Both the position numbers and the translations under genes were made by a program. 47,993 bases of DNA, from the NCBI GenBank assembly GCA_002454505.1, contig DKJA01000126.1, positions 9,563 to 57,555 of the forward strand. Reading direction: 5' to 3'. Below are positions 31,777 to 39,680 of this stretch, one piece after another (within the stretch, counting starts at the first letter, position 1; each line of letters begins with the position of its first letter). The notes under the pieces are model-generated. The model saw only the letters and a program-made list of their open reading frames with translations, was not told the DNA's origin and did not search any database. The stretch comes from Oxalobacteraceae bacterium UBA6704 (GTDB lineage: Bacteria > Pseudomonadota > Gammaproteobacteria > Burkholderiales > Burkholderiaceae_D).

Positions 31777-32673
31777 TCAAAATCGGGCAGCCGCCTGCTG
31801 GAGCAGGTCGTCGACGCCTGCCATCCTGGCTTTCACCTCCGGGAAGTTCAGCGGTTCGTAGCGTTTTACCGTCTTGCCGCCAGCGTCGGCGATCGTGATC
31901 GTCAGCGTGCCGCCGAAGCGTTGCCGGACTTCGTTCCACGCCACCAGTTCGGCCATGTCTTCCTGCGCGGTGGTGGTGGCATACAGGCTGACGAAGGGCG
32001 TCTGCGCCAGCGCATCGTAGATCGTTCCCGCCTCGCCGATCGCGATTTTCCGGCCACCGCGGAACGCGGTCGTGGCGGCCGCGGAGCCGGCCAGTTGCGG
32101 CACCAGTGTCCGGCGCGCCTCCCAGATGCCGGCGATGAAGGGGCTTGCCAGGTTGGCCGTGATGCCCGTGCCGAGATCGACCACGTGGGTAGCTTCGTGC
32201 AGCAGCACATAGGTCAGCGCATCGGTGCCCGTCGCTTCGACGACGACCGAGCGGCCCGAGTCATCCGCTGCGAACAGGCGGCGCTCCTTGGTGGTGAGGA
32301 AGGTGCTCAGCGATTCGTCGATCAGGCTGGCGCGCAGCGTGATGTCGAACTGGCCGGTATCGCCCGCCGGCGCTGTCAGGCCGGTGCCTTCCCCCGGCAT
32401 GCCGTCGATGAAGCTCAGGTGGCGCAGCCGCTTCTCCAGCACCGCTTTGTGCAGCGCCGGCAACGCTGCCAGCGCGGCCTCGACGCGGCTGCGTTCGGCC
32501 GGCGTCAATGTATGGGCGCGGATATCGCGCATGCCGGCCCCGGCGAACAGCTCGATGGCGCTTGGCTCCGGCGGCGCCACGCGGCCGGCCAGCGACCCCG
32601 TCGCTGCTGCTGCCATTGCCGGCAGCAGTGCCAGCATGAGGGCAAATGGTTTGAATCCAGATTTACCGCGCAT
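31777..32673 (-). CDS. Exported protein with HExxH zinc-protease motif
   Basis: The 298-residue protein has a signal peptide (MRGKSGFKPFALMLALLPAMAAAA) and a single HEATH motif, His159-Glu160-His163, in YVLLHEATHVVDLG, the classic zincin site. A downstream Glu in QEDMAELVAWNEV could be the third ligand. I do not recognise a named peptidase family; the arrangement suggests a periplasmic metallopeptidase of unknown target. GAGGAGAT precedes the ATG. It lies 57 bp from the SDR gene upstream and 117 bp before the catalase-fold gene, all on the minus strand. Confidence 0.75.
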   Translation of the reverse strand: MRGKSGFKPFALMLALLPAMAAAATGSLAGRVAPPEPSAIELFAGAGMRDIRAHTLTPAERSRVEAALAALPALHKAVLEKRLRHLSFIDGMPGEGTGLTAPAGDTGQFDITLRASLIDESLSTFLTTKERRLFAADDSGRSVVVEATGTDALTYVLLHEATHVVDLGTGITANLASPFIAGIWEARRTLVPQLAGSAAATTAFRGGRKIAIGEAGTIYDALAQTPFVSLYATTTAQEDMAELVAWNEVRQRFGGTLTITIADAGGKTVKRYEPLNFPEVKARMAGVDDLLQQAAARF

Positions 32674-32730
32674 TTCATCTCCTCGGTCGGGATGGCGGCA
32701 TCGCTGGCGAGCGATGCCGCCGGGTTTACG

Positions 32731-33459
32731 TCACCAGGGCTGCCTGCCGTGGCTGCCGAAGAAGCCGCCGGTCGGTCCATCCTGCCCGAGCAGCGCCATG
32801 CTGATGGCGGTGACGGCACCTTCGTCGGGCGTGAGAACGCCGGTGTTACCGTTCAGGTCCGTCTGTACATGGCCGGGTTCGACCGCATTGACCTTGATGC
32901 CGAACGGCGCGAGCTCCTTGGCGAACGAGACGGTCACGGCATTCAGCGCGACTTTCGACGAGGTGTAGGCGAGGAAGTTGACGCTCGAATAGATCGAGGT
33001 CGGGTCTGTGATCAGCGTGAGCGAACCCACGCCGCTGCTCATCATGACGACCCGCGCGTCCCCGGCGGCCTTGAGCAACGGGACAAAGGCCTGCGTTACC
33101 CGCACCGGGCCATACAGGTTGACTTCATAGGTCGCCTTCAGATCGTCCAGTGGCACCTCGCTTGGCGGCGTCGCCGGGGCGATGATGACACCCGCGTTGT
33201 TCACCAGTACATGCAGTGCGCCGATCTCCTTGCCAAGCGTCTCGGCCGCCCGTTGCACGCTGCCGTCGTCGGCGACGTCGATCTCGAGCAGCCGCACCGC
33301 CAGGCCTTCCGAGCGCAGCTTCTGCACGGCTTCCTCGCCTCGCGAGCGGTCGCGTACGCCCAGCCACACCGACATGCCGGCTTGCGCCAGCCCTCTGGCG
33401 ATGGCCAGCCCGATTCCCTTGTTGGCGCCAGTGACCAGCGCCTGCCGTTTGTCGTTCAT
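32731..33459 (-). CDS. Short-chain dehydrogenase/reductase (SDR), classical type
   Basis: The 242-residue cytoplasmic protein has the Rossmann motif TGANKGIG at 10-17, NNAGVI after HVLV, catalytic Ser in VMMSSGVGSL, and YTSSK with the catalytic Tyr and Lys. It follows a carbonyl-reductase-like pattern (SSVNFLAYTSSKVALNAVTV, VNAVEPGHVQTDLN). The Arg-rich VRDRSRGEEA after strand 2 suggests NADP(H). It starts 12 bp after the SnoaL-like gene, so the two are one transcript, probably with the second SDR gene further upstream. Confidence 0.9.
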   Translation of the reverse strand: MNDKRQALVTGANKGIGLAIARGLAQAGMSVWLGVRDRSRGEEAVQKLRSEGLAVRLLEIDVADDGSVQRAAETLGKEIGALHVLVNNAGVIIAPATPPSEVPLDDLKATYEVNLYGPVRVTQAFVPLLKAAGDARVVMMSSGVGSLTLITDPTSIYSSVNFLAYTSSKVALNAVTVSFAKELAPFGIKVNAVEPGHVQTDLNGNTGVLTPDEGAVTAISMALLGQDGPTGGFFGSHGRQPW

Positions 33460-33471
33460 CGTCGGCCTCGC

Positions 33472-33954
33472 TCAATCCACCGCGTTGGCGGCCGGTGCGG
33501 CGACATGACGGCTGATGTCGCCGAACAGCCGCGGATCGACCTCGCGCGACGCGAACCGCCAGGCGCCGTCGTGAAGCTCGAAGGTGTCGATATAGCGGCC
33601 GGTCACGATCGGCTGCAGGGGCAGGCCCGGCAGCTCCTGGTGGACGGTGAAATAGCTGACCGACCTGGCCGTGCTGTTGCTGTCGATGTCGATGAGGATG
33701 TTCGCCACGGTGTGCCAGGTGCGCGGTGTGTCGTCCGCGTGGTACTGCAGGTTGGTCCGCAGGAAGTGGCCGATCGCCTCGCGGCCGCTGATCACGGTAT
33801 CGATGACCTTCAGCCTGGCGTCGGCCAGCAGGTCGGCGTTCGCTTCGACATTGCCGTAGTCGAGGTTATGGGCGTAGGTGGCGAGCAGGCGGCGGATATC
33901 GCTTTCGATCGCGAGGCGTTCGAGCGCTTGTGGTTTGAAAGTCTGCGTAGACAT
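33472..33954 (-). CDS. SnoaL/NTF2-like protein
   Basis: The 160-residue protein begins MSTQTFKPQALERLAIESDI and has the cone-shaped SnoaL-like fold pattern: helix IRRLLATYAHNLDYGN, GREAIGHFLRT, then strands TWHTVANILIDID, ARSVSYFTVHQ, VTGRYIDTFELHDGAWRFASREVDPRLFG. Family members include dehydratases, isomerases and ring-hydroxylating dioxygenase beta-like subunits. A His and Asp (LDYG, TWHTV) sit where catalytic residues often are. The frame stays open far upstream without homology; AAAGGAA before ATG 33954 decides the start. Between two SDR genes, it may act on the same small substrate. Confidence 0.85.
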   Translation of the reverse strand: MSTQTFKPQALERLAIESDIRRLLATYAHNLDYGNVEANADLLADARLKVIDTVISGREAIGHFLRTNLQYHADDTPRTWHTVANILIDIDSNSTARSVSYFTVHQELPGLPLQPIVTGRYIDTFELHDGAWRFASREVDPRLFGDISRHVAAPAANAVD

Positions 33955-34112
33955 GATGTTCCTTTCGTTGCGCGGTGCAGTGGGCACCGCAGTCATGAGT
34001 GCCGCGAGTCGCAAGGACTCACGGCGGGATGGGTGTTGTTCTGAATTTCCGAATCCGGCGAGGGGGCGGTTGGCCATGCGGGCTGCGGTCTCGAAGTCGG
34101 TAGCGGACGTGG

Positions 34113-34853
34113 TCAGATCTGCGAAGCGCCGCCGTCGGCAAACAATTCGATGCCGTTGATGTAGCCGGACGATTCGCCGGCGAGGAAGGCCACCGCCCTG
34201 GCGATGTCGGCCGGCGTGCCGATCCGGCCGACGGTGCTTTGCGCGTGCATGAACTCGAACGCGGCATCCTTCTGGTCGGCTGGGAAGAAGCTTTCCAGGC
34301 TTTCCGTGTGGACGGGGCCGGGGCTGACCACGTTGATGCGCACGCCGGAGCCCTTGATCTCCTGGATCCACGAACGCACCAGGTTGCGCACGGCGGCTTT
34401 CGATGCGCCGTAGACGCTCATGCCCGGCGGCGGGTTGAACGAGGCGGTCGAGCCGATGATCGTCACCGAACCGCCGGCTTTCATCAGCGGCAGCGCGCCC
34501 TGCACGGTGAAGATGACGCCTTTGACGTTCGTGCCGAAGGTGCGGTCCACCTGCTCCTCGGTGATATGGCCGATCGGTGCAATGGTGCCGCCCCCGGCAT
34601 TGGCCACGACGATGTCGAGAAGCCCCTGTTCCACCTTGATCCGGTCGAACATGGCCTGCACGTCGCGCACGCTGGTCACGTCCACCGTCACCCATGCCGT
34701 GCCGGCGCCGATTTCCTGCGCCGCGCCGGCCAGCTTGGCTTCGTCGCGGCCCGTGATGATCACCCGCGCGCCCAGTTGCGCCAGCTCCTTCGCGATGCCC
34801 AGGCCGATGCCCGACGAGCCACCGGTGACCAGCGCAATCTTATTTTCAAACAT
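34113..34853 (-). CDS. Short-chain dehydrogenase/reductase (SDR), TetR-controlled
   Basis: The 246-residue protein has TGGSSGIG at 10-17, NAGGGTIAPI, catalytic Ser in IIGSTASFNPP, YGASK at 148-152, and the C-terminal GINGIELFADGG-type closing (SGYINGIELFADGGASQI). TGRDEAK after strand 2 favours NADP(H). Start ATG 34853 is preceded by a perfect AGGAGG (about 34860-34865). A perfect 16-bp palindrome lies directly upstream, between a candidate -10 and the ribosome binding site, so the divergent TetR protein very probably represses it. Substrate unknown; such TetR/SDR pairs often answer reactive carbonyls. Confidence 0.9.
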   Translation of the reverse strand: MFENKIALVTGGSSGIGLGIAKELAQLGARVIITGRDEAKLAGAAQEIGAGTAWVTVDVTSVRDVQAMFDRIKVEQGLLDIVVANAGGGTIAPIGHITEEQVDRTFGTNVKGVIFTVQGALPLMKAGGSVTIIGSTASFNPPPGMSVYGASKAAVRNLVRSWIQEIKGSGVRINVVSPGPVHTESLESFFPADQKDAAFEFMHAQSTVGRIGTPADIARAVAFLAGESSGYINGIELFADGGASQI

Positions 34854-34873
34854 GATTCGACCTCCTGAGGTTA

Positions 34874-34889
34874 TATAGCGATCGCTATA
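34874..34889. promoter_or_regulatory. TetR-type operator 1, perfect palindrome
   Basis: TATAGCGATCGCTATA. It lies just downstream of a minus-strand TTGCGC-17 bp-TATAGT promoter candidate (TATAGT at 34899-34904), in position to block the SDR gene. Confidence 0.75.
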
Positions 34890-34933
34890 AGAGAGGGCAC
34901 TATATGCTACAATGACAGCTCGCGCAACAAATA

Positions 34934-34949
34934 TATAGCGATTGCTACA
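34934..34949. promoter_or_regulatory. TetR-type operator 2, imperfect palindrome
   Basis: TATAGCGATTGCTACA matches operator 1 at 14 of 16 positions, centred exactly 60 bp away, and lies between a plus-strand TACAAT (34908-34913) and the tetR start, in position for autoregulation. Confidence 0.7.
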
Positions 34950-34975
34950 AGCGTCGCGGAACGGGGCGGACAGCC

Positions 34976-35605
34976 ATGACCGAACGAAACAAGGAGACGA
35001 AGCCAGCCGTGCGCCAGCGCCGGCCGGCGTTCGACCGCGAACATGGCGTCGAAGTGGCGCAGGCGCTGTTCCATGCGCGCGGCTACGATGCGGTTGGCGT
35101 GGCGGAGTTGACGGAAACACTGGGCATCGTGCCGCCCAGTTTCTATGCGGCTTACGGCAGCAAGCTGGCGCTGTTCGAGCGCACGCTGCGTCGTTACGCG
35201 GGGACCGAAGCGCTGCCGTTGCAACAGGTGCTGGCATCCGACGCGCCGCCCGCCGAAGTCCTCACGGCCCTGTTCGTAGCTGCGGCAAAGCACTACACAC
35301 GGGACCCGGTGCTGCGCGGCTGCATGGTGACCGAAGCCATGCGCGCCGACGATCCGCAGGCGGCAGCCATTGCGACCGAGCTGGCGGAGGAGGGCAGCAC
35401 TGCCATCAGGGAATACATCGCCAGGTTCGCTGCGGCGGAAGATGTCGACCGCATTGCCGACTACGTGCTGGTGACGCTCCGGGGCATTTCTTCTTATGCC
35501 TGCCTGGGATTTACGACCGAGAAGCTGGTCGGCTGTTCAGGCATCGCCGGCAAGGCACTGGATGTTGAATTTGCTGCGAGGGGCGGGCAACCACGGCTGT
35601 CTTGA
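34976..35605 (+). CDS. TetR-family transcriptional regulator
   Basis: The 209-residue protein has an N-terminal helix-turn-helix (about 22-68): FDREHGVEVAQALFHARGYD, VGVAELTETLGIVPPSFYAA, YGSKLALFERTLRRY. The C-terminal ligand domain (about 80-200) has a TetR_C-like pattern (RGCMVTEAMRADD, then RGISSYACLGF) with cysteines that could sense electrophiles. It is divergent from an SDR gene, with two matching palindromes between. The likely role is self-repression and repression of the SDR/SnoaL/SDR operon until a ligand binds. No strong ribosome binding site is visible, consistent with low expression. Confidence 0.9.
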   Translation: MTERNKETKPAVRQRRPAFDREHGVEVAQALFHARGYDAVGVAELTETLGIVPPSFYAAYGSKLALFERTLRRYAGTEALPLQQVLASDAPPAEVLTALFVAAAKHYTRDPVLRGCMVTEAMRADDPQAAAIATELAEEGSTAIREYIARFAAAEDVDRIADYVLVTLRGISSYACLGFTTEKLVGCSGIAGKALDVEFAARGGQPRLS

Positions 35606-35785
35606 CGGTATGCGAAGGGCCCTTCGGTCCTGCGTGACTATGCGTCGGGCCGGGCGGCGGTCCGTCACGGTAATGACGTCAGGCCGGTCTGCGGCGGTAT
35701 CGCCGTCGCTGACGAGAGCAAGCACTGAAATGTCGTAAATTGGACTCGATGCAAGCCGTCTGAAGTGGCAAGGCGTACCAGTCAG
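35606..35785. other. Gap between converging tetR and lysR genes
   Basis: Holds a 14-bp perfect palindrome CGAAGGGCCCTTCG (35613-35626), 9 bp after the tetR stop, a likely 3'-end hairpin without T-tract. Nothing else seen. Confidence 0.45.
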
Positions 35786-36697
35786 TCAAAGGGCAACCGC
35801 CTGCTTCGCAATAAACTCCCTGAACCACAGCTGCGCCGGATGCGTGTCACTGCGCCGGTGCCAGATCAGGTGAAACACGATCTCCGGCAGCGCGAGCGGC
35901 GGTGCAAACATCGCCAGTCGATGGCTCGCCTGCGCATGCACCGCCACGCGCTTGAGTATCGTCGCCGTCATGTTGGTCCGCGCCACGACAGCGGGCACGG
36001 CGAAGATCTGCGGCAAGGTCAATGCGAGCTTGCGCTTCAGGCCCTGTTGCGCGAGCGCCTGGTCGACGAGGCCGTGCAACTGTCCCTCGGGCGACACGAG
36101 CACATGCGGCAGGTCCAGGTAAGTCTGCATGGCCATTGCCTGCTCGGACGCCAATGGATCGCCGGACACGATGGTGACGAATTCATCGCGCAACAGCTGC
36201 TGCGTCAGGATGCGCCCGTCCGCATTGGTTGGCGGCACGCCGATGGCAGCATCGATGATCCCGGCATCGAGCAGGTCGACGGCCGCATTGCGGTCATTGA
36301 AGGCAAACACATTCAGCACGATGCCGGGCATGGTTTTTTCGAGCGCTTCCAGCAGCGCCGGCAGCAGGACGACCGTCGGGTAATCCTGCAGCCCCAGCTT
36401 GAACGTCACCGACGCCTTTTCCGGCTGGAACATGGGCTGGCTGACCATCGCCGATTCGATCTGGCGCAGAGCTTCGGCAACCGGCAACGCCAGATCGCGC
36501 GCGCGCGGCGTGGGGAGCAGGCCGTCCGCGCTGCGCTGGAACAGCGGATCGCCCAGCAGCGTGCGCAGCCGGGACAAGGCCGCACTCATCGCCGGCTGGC
36601 TCACGCCAACCCGGGTTGCGGCACGCGTGACATTGCGTTCGTTCATCAGCGCGTCGAACGCGACCAGCAGATTCAGGTCGATGCCATGAAAATCCAT
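35786..36697 (-). CDS. LysR-family transcriptional regulator
   Basis: The 303-residue protein has an N-terminal winged helix (about 6-65): DLNLLVAFDALMNERNVTRA, GVSQPAMSAALSRLRTLLGD, PLFQRSADGLLPTPRA, a signature close to the NodD/LinR-like subgroup. The C-terminal co-inducer domain (about 95-295) is complete. It is divergent from a SnoaL-like gene with a 94-bp gap, the usual LysR arrangement, so that gene is the likely target. The ligand cannot be named. No clear ribosome binding site precedes the ATG. Confidence 0.9.
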   Translation of the reverse strand: MDFHGIDLNLLVAFDALMNERNVTRAATRVGVSQPAMSAALSRLRTLLGDPLFQRSADGLLPTPRARDLALPVAEALRQIESAMVSQPMFQPEKASVTFKLGLQDYPTVVLLPALLEALEKTMPGIVLNVFAFNDRNAAVDLLDAGIIDAAIGVPPTNADGRILTQQLLRDEFVTIVSGDPLASEQAMAMQTYLDLPHVLVSPEGQLHGLVDQALAQQGLKRKLALTLPQIFAVPAVVARTNMTATILKRVAVHAQASHRLAMFAPPLALPEIVFHLIWHRRSDTHPAQLWFREFIAKQAVAL

Positions 36698-36704
36698 AAG
36701 ACGA

Positions 36705-36725
36705 ATAATGATCTATACAGGTTAT
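36705..36725. promoter_or_regulatory. Candidate LysR-binding inverted repeat
   Basis: ATAAT-N11-GTTAT lies in the divergent gap, 8 bp from the lysR start. Arms ATAA/TTAT are perfect. LysR proteins bind such A/T-rich interrupted dyads; assignment is by position. Confidence 0.35.
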
Positions 36726-36791
36726 TTGTTGGACTGATTGTACTGCCACGGCCACACTGAGGCCTTCTCAATCAGCTCAATCGATACTTTC

Positions 36792-37229
36792 ATGAATACG
36801 GACCTGTCCCGGCAATTACATGCCGAACGCACCGCAGTCGAAACCCTGTATCGCGCCTTCAGCGAACAAAACCCGGATCTGGTGGACGCGGTACTCGCGC
36901 CTGACTGGAACGACATTCCACTGGCGCCCGGCCAGCAACCCGGCCCGGCCGGCATCAAGACCATCATCCGCATGCTTGCCGCCGCATTCCCGGACGTGCA
37001 CATCGCCATCCACGACGTGGTCCAGGAGCCCGGCAGGATGGCTGTGCGCGCCGAAATCAGCGGCACCCATCGGGGCGAGCTGTTCGGCATCGCGCCGACC
37101 GGCAGGAAGGTGAGCTTCCGCCTGCACGAGTTTCACACGATCGCCAATGGCCTGGTCACGACCACATGGCACATGGAAGACTGGTTCGGGCTGTTCCAGC
37201 AGCTTGGCCAGTTCCCGCCGCAAGGTTGA
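36792..37229 (+). CDS. SnoaL-like ester cyclase-type protein
   Basis: The 145-residue protein from ATG 36792 matches the SnoaL polyketide-cyclase pattern: VETLYRAFSEQNPDLVDAVL, WNDIPLAPGQQPGPAGIKTI, LAAAFPDVHIAIHDVV, ISGTHRGELFGIAPTGRKVS, FRLHEFHTIANGLVTTTWHM, EDWFGLFQQLG. Conserved His and Asp residues lie in the last two blocks. Many annotated ester cyclases of this kind have unknown substrates. Divergent from the LysR gene and therefore its likely target. The in-frame ATG 18 codons upstream lies at the lysR promoter and was rejected. The stop lies inside a CAAGGTT-G-AACCTTG palindrome (37221-37235). Confidence 0.85.
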   Translation: MNTDLSRQLHAERTAVETLYRAFSEQNPDLVDAVLAPDWNDIPLAPGQQPGPAGIKTIIRMLAAAFPDVHIAIHDVVQEPGRMAVRAEISGTHRGELFGIAPTGRKVSFRLHEFHTIANGLVTTTWHMEDWFGLFQQLGQFPPQG

Positions 37230-37368
37230 ACCTTGCCGTCCCGATCGCAGGTTCTCCACCCAACTACATTGGTTTCGTTATGAGTATTCGTTGCAGGGAA
37301 TTATTCGCGATCCGCGCGGCGCAGGCATATCGGCGGCGCGTCGGTAATGGGCGGATCCTGCCGCGGTA

Positions 37369-38826
37369 TCACCCTGCGATTTCGCGACGTCGTTGGGAGG
37401 CACTTGCCTCGGTTCGCCGGGCAAGCGTCATGCTCAGCACCGCGCCGACGGCGAGGCAGCACGCCATGCACAGGGCGGCGACGATGAAGGCGTGCGCGAT
37501 GGCCGCCGGCTCGTCACTCCCGCCCAGGACGGTATAGAAAATCCCGCCGATCACGGCCACGCTGAGCGACGTGCTCACCTGCAGCGTGGAACTGGCAAGG
37601 CCGGCGATCATGCCCGAATAAGCTGGCGCAACGCGGCCCGTGATCAGCCGCATCAGCGTCGGCAGGCCGAGCCCCTGGCCGAGACCGATGGCGAAGAGCA
37701 GGACGGCAAGCGGCATGGCGGCCGGCATCACGCCGTTCGGCGTGCCTGCGATCAGCCGGGCCAGGCCGAGTATGCCGATGACTTCCAGGGCCATGCCGAG
37801 GGGATTGACCCAATCGCCGAGGATGCGCCGGCAAACAGGCGTCATCAGCGGCCCCAGCAAAAATCCGGCACCGAAAGGCAGGAAGACCAGGCCGGCATTC
37901 AGGGCGCTCACGTGCAGCGCATTCTGCAGATAGATGGAAAACAGCAGGAAGAACGAGCCGATCGAATAAAATGACAACGCGATCGCCAGCGCGCGGCGCA
38001 GCCCCGGTGCGCGCAGGGCCGCCGGGTCGAGCAGCGGCGCGCCGCCGTTACGGGCCAGCCGGCTCTCGTGCCGCCAGAACACCCATGCCGACACGGGCAC
38101 CGCGGCGAGCGACAGCCAGGACCACCATGGCCAGCCCGCCTCGCGGCCCTCGATCAGCGGCACGATCAGCAGGGCCAGTGTCAGCATCGACAAGGCCGTG
38201 CCGCCCGGATCCAGCCTGCCGGTGGACGGCTCGTGTGTTTTCCTCAGCAGCGAAATGCCGAACAACATGACCAGGATGGCCACCGGCAGGTTGACGAGAA
38301 AGACCGCCCGCCAGCCCAGCCCGAACGGGTTCAGCGCGATGAGGACGCCGCCCAGGGCTTGCCCGATCACGGCGGCCAGCCCGAACACGGCGCCATACAG
38401 GCCGAGCGCCAGCGGCTTCTCCGCTTCGGGAAAGATGGCCTGGACGGATGCAAGGGCCTGCGGCGCCATGATGGCCGCCGTCACCCCCTGCAAGGCGCGC
38501 CCTGCGACGAGTGCCCAGGGCGACCAGGCGACGCCGCACAGCAGCGATGCGGCGGTGAAACCCGTCAGCCCCAGCAGGAACATGCGGCCGCGGCCATACA
38601 GGTCGCCCAGCCGTCCGCCGGTGATCAGCGTCACCGCGTACAGCGCGGCGTAGACGGAAATGACCAGCTGCTCGGCCGACGACGACGTGCCCAGCTCGCC
38701 CTGGATCGAAGGCAGGGCCACATTGACGATGAAGAAGTCGAGCGGCGGCAGGAACGATCCCACCAGCAGCACGGCGAACATCGCCCAGCGGCGCGGGTGA
38801 GGAGCGGCAAGAGTATTTGAGGACAT
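37369..38826 (-). CDS. MFS drug exporter, DHA2 (14-helix) type
   Basis: The 485-residue inner-membrane protein has about 14 hydrophobic helices. DHA2 marks are LDFFIVNVALPSIQGELG in helix 1, GRLGDLYGRGRMFLLG in loop 2-3, and the motif-C-like region GLAAVIGQALGGVLIALNPF with WRAVFLVNLPVA after it. Such proteins export toxic compounds or antibiotics by proton exchange. AAAGGAT before ATG 38826 decides the start. It follows its TetR regulator by 53 bp on the same strand, with the shared operator in that gap, so drug-induced derepression is likely. Confidence 0.92.
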   Translation of the reverse strand: MSSNTLAAPHPRRWAMFAVLLVGSFLPPLDFFIVNVALPSIQGELGTSSSAEQLVISVYAALYAVTLITGGRLGDLYGRGRMFLLGLTGFTAASLLCGVAWSPWALVAGRALQGVTAAIMAPQALASVQAIFPEAEKPLALGLYGAVFGLAAVIGQALGGVLIALNPFGLGWRAVFLVNLPVAILVMLFGISLLRKTHEPSTGRLDPGGTALSMLTLALLIVPLIEGREAGWPWWSWLSLAAVPVSAWVFWRHESRLARNGGAPLLDPAALRAPGLRRALAIALSFYSIGSFFLLFSIYLQNALHVSALNAGLVFLPFGAGFLLGPLMTPVCRRILGDWVNPLGMALEVIGILGLARLIAGTPNGVMPAAMPLAVLLFAIGLGQGLGLPTLMRLITGRVAPAYSGMIAGLASSTLQVSTSLSVAVIGGIFYTVLGGSDEPAAIAHAFIVAALCMACCLAVGAVLSMTLARRTEASASQRRREIAG

Positions 38827-38845
38827 GGCATCCTTTAAGGAACTA

Positions 38846-38857
38846 TTTGGTTCCAAA
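38846..38857. promoter_or_regulatory. TetR-type operator before the exporter
   Basis: TTTGGTTCCAAA, arms TTTGG and CCAAA, 20 bp upstream of the exporter start. Core TTGGTTCCAA is identical to that at 39513-39522. GGAAC also repeats at 38839-38843. Confidence 0.65.
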
Positions 38858-38879
38858 GTAAGCAAAAAAAATTGAAAGA

Positions 38880-39476
38880 TCAGTCGAGAATGCGCATGGT
38901 GTTGTCCACCATCGCGATCATGTCTGCTTCCGTTGCACCGGTTTTACCGAGCACGCGCATGCCTTGCGCCAGGCAGACGAGCAGGCGCGCCAGGGCCTGC
39001 TCGTCGCGTTCGGGAATCTCGCCGTTTGCCTGGCCGCGCACGATGGCGCCGGCATACAGCTGCTGCAGGCGCCGGAACATGCGCGCGGTCCGGTCCGCGA
39101 TGTCCGGATCCTGCGCGGCCATTTCCGTGGCCATCGCCACGACGAGGCAGCCGCGCCGTCCCGCCTTGCCGGCCGAGAGCGCGGCGTAGCGCAGCAGCGA
39201 CGCACGAATCGCCGACTTGACGCTGCCGGGCTGCGACAGCAGGTCCCCGGTTGCCTTCAGGCCGGCCGCCATGTACTGGTCCAGCGCTGCCAGCAACAGC
39301 CCCTTCTTGTCGCCGAACGCCTTGTAGAGACTGCCGCGCGACAGCCCCGTGCCCTCGATCAGGTCGGGCAGGGAAGCGCCTTCATAGCCAAGGTCCCAGA
39401 AGACGCCCATCGCGGCGCGGGCGGCATCGTCCAGCGCGAATTCGCGCGGACGGCCGAGTCCGGATTGATTTGTCAT
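38880..39476 (-). CDS. TetR-family repressor of the exporter
   Basis: The 198-residue protein begins MTNQSGLGRPREFALDDAAR and has the TetR helix-turn-helix (about 10-58): AMGVFWDLGYEGASLPDLIE, TGLSRGSLYKAFGDKKGLLL. This is the YxiA/AcrR-like form whose C-terminal domain (LRYAALSAGKAGRRGCLVVA, TEMAAQDPDIADR) has a Cys that may sense ligand. It lies upstream of the exporter gene on the same strand. Operators with the same TTGGTTCCAA core occur both before this gene and before the exporter, so it likely represses both itself and the pump. Confidence 0.9.
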   Translation of the reverse strand: MTNQSGLGRPREFALDDAARAAMGVFWDLGYEGASLPDLIEGTGLSRGSLYKAFGDKKGLLLAALDQYMAAGLKATGDLLSQPGSVKSAIRASLLRYAALSAGKAGRRGCLVVAMATEMAAQDPDIADRTARMFRRLQQLYAGAIVRGQANGEIPERDEQALARLLVCLAQGMRVLGKTGATEADMIAMVDNTMRILD

Positions 39477-39511
39477 CGATATGCCTCGTGATTTGCGTGA
39501 TATGTAGATCG

Positions 39512-39523
39512 ATTGGTTCCAAT
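39512..39523. promoter_or_regulatory. TetR-type operator before the repressor gene
   Basis: ATTGGTTCCAAT, arms ATTGG and CCAAT, 36 bp upstream of the tetR start; core identical to the exporter-side site. Confidence 0.65.
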
Positions 39524-39680
39524 ATTAGCATTCGATGGGACAGCGTGCAAGCGTGGCTATACTGGGAAGCTACGCTGCTGGCGATGGAAATATTTTTGAA
39601 GGCGCGTCGATTTTCCCTACCGCCATCCGTCGCAGGAATGGAGCACCGATTTCCCATTACCCCTCAACCAAGGAATCGCG

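Noticed and set aside
31921..34044. 707-codon plus-strand open frame across three genes
   Set aside because: It runs antisense through the HExxH, SDR and SnoaL-like genes and their gaps, which a real gene there would not do.
37221..37235. CAAGGTTGAACCTTG palindrome as terminator of the SnoaL-like gene
   Set aside because: The 1-nt centre cannot form a normal hairpin loop, no T-tract follows, and it overlaps the stop codon. A chance palindrome is as likely.
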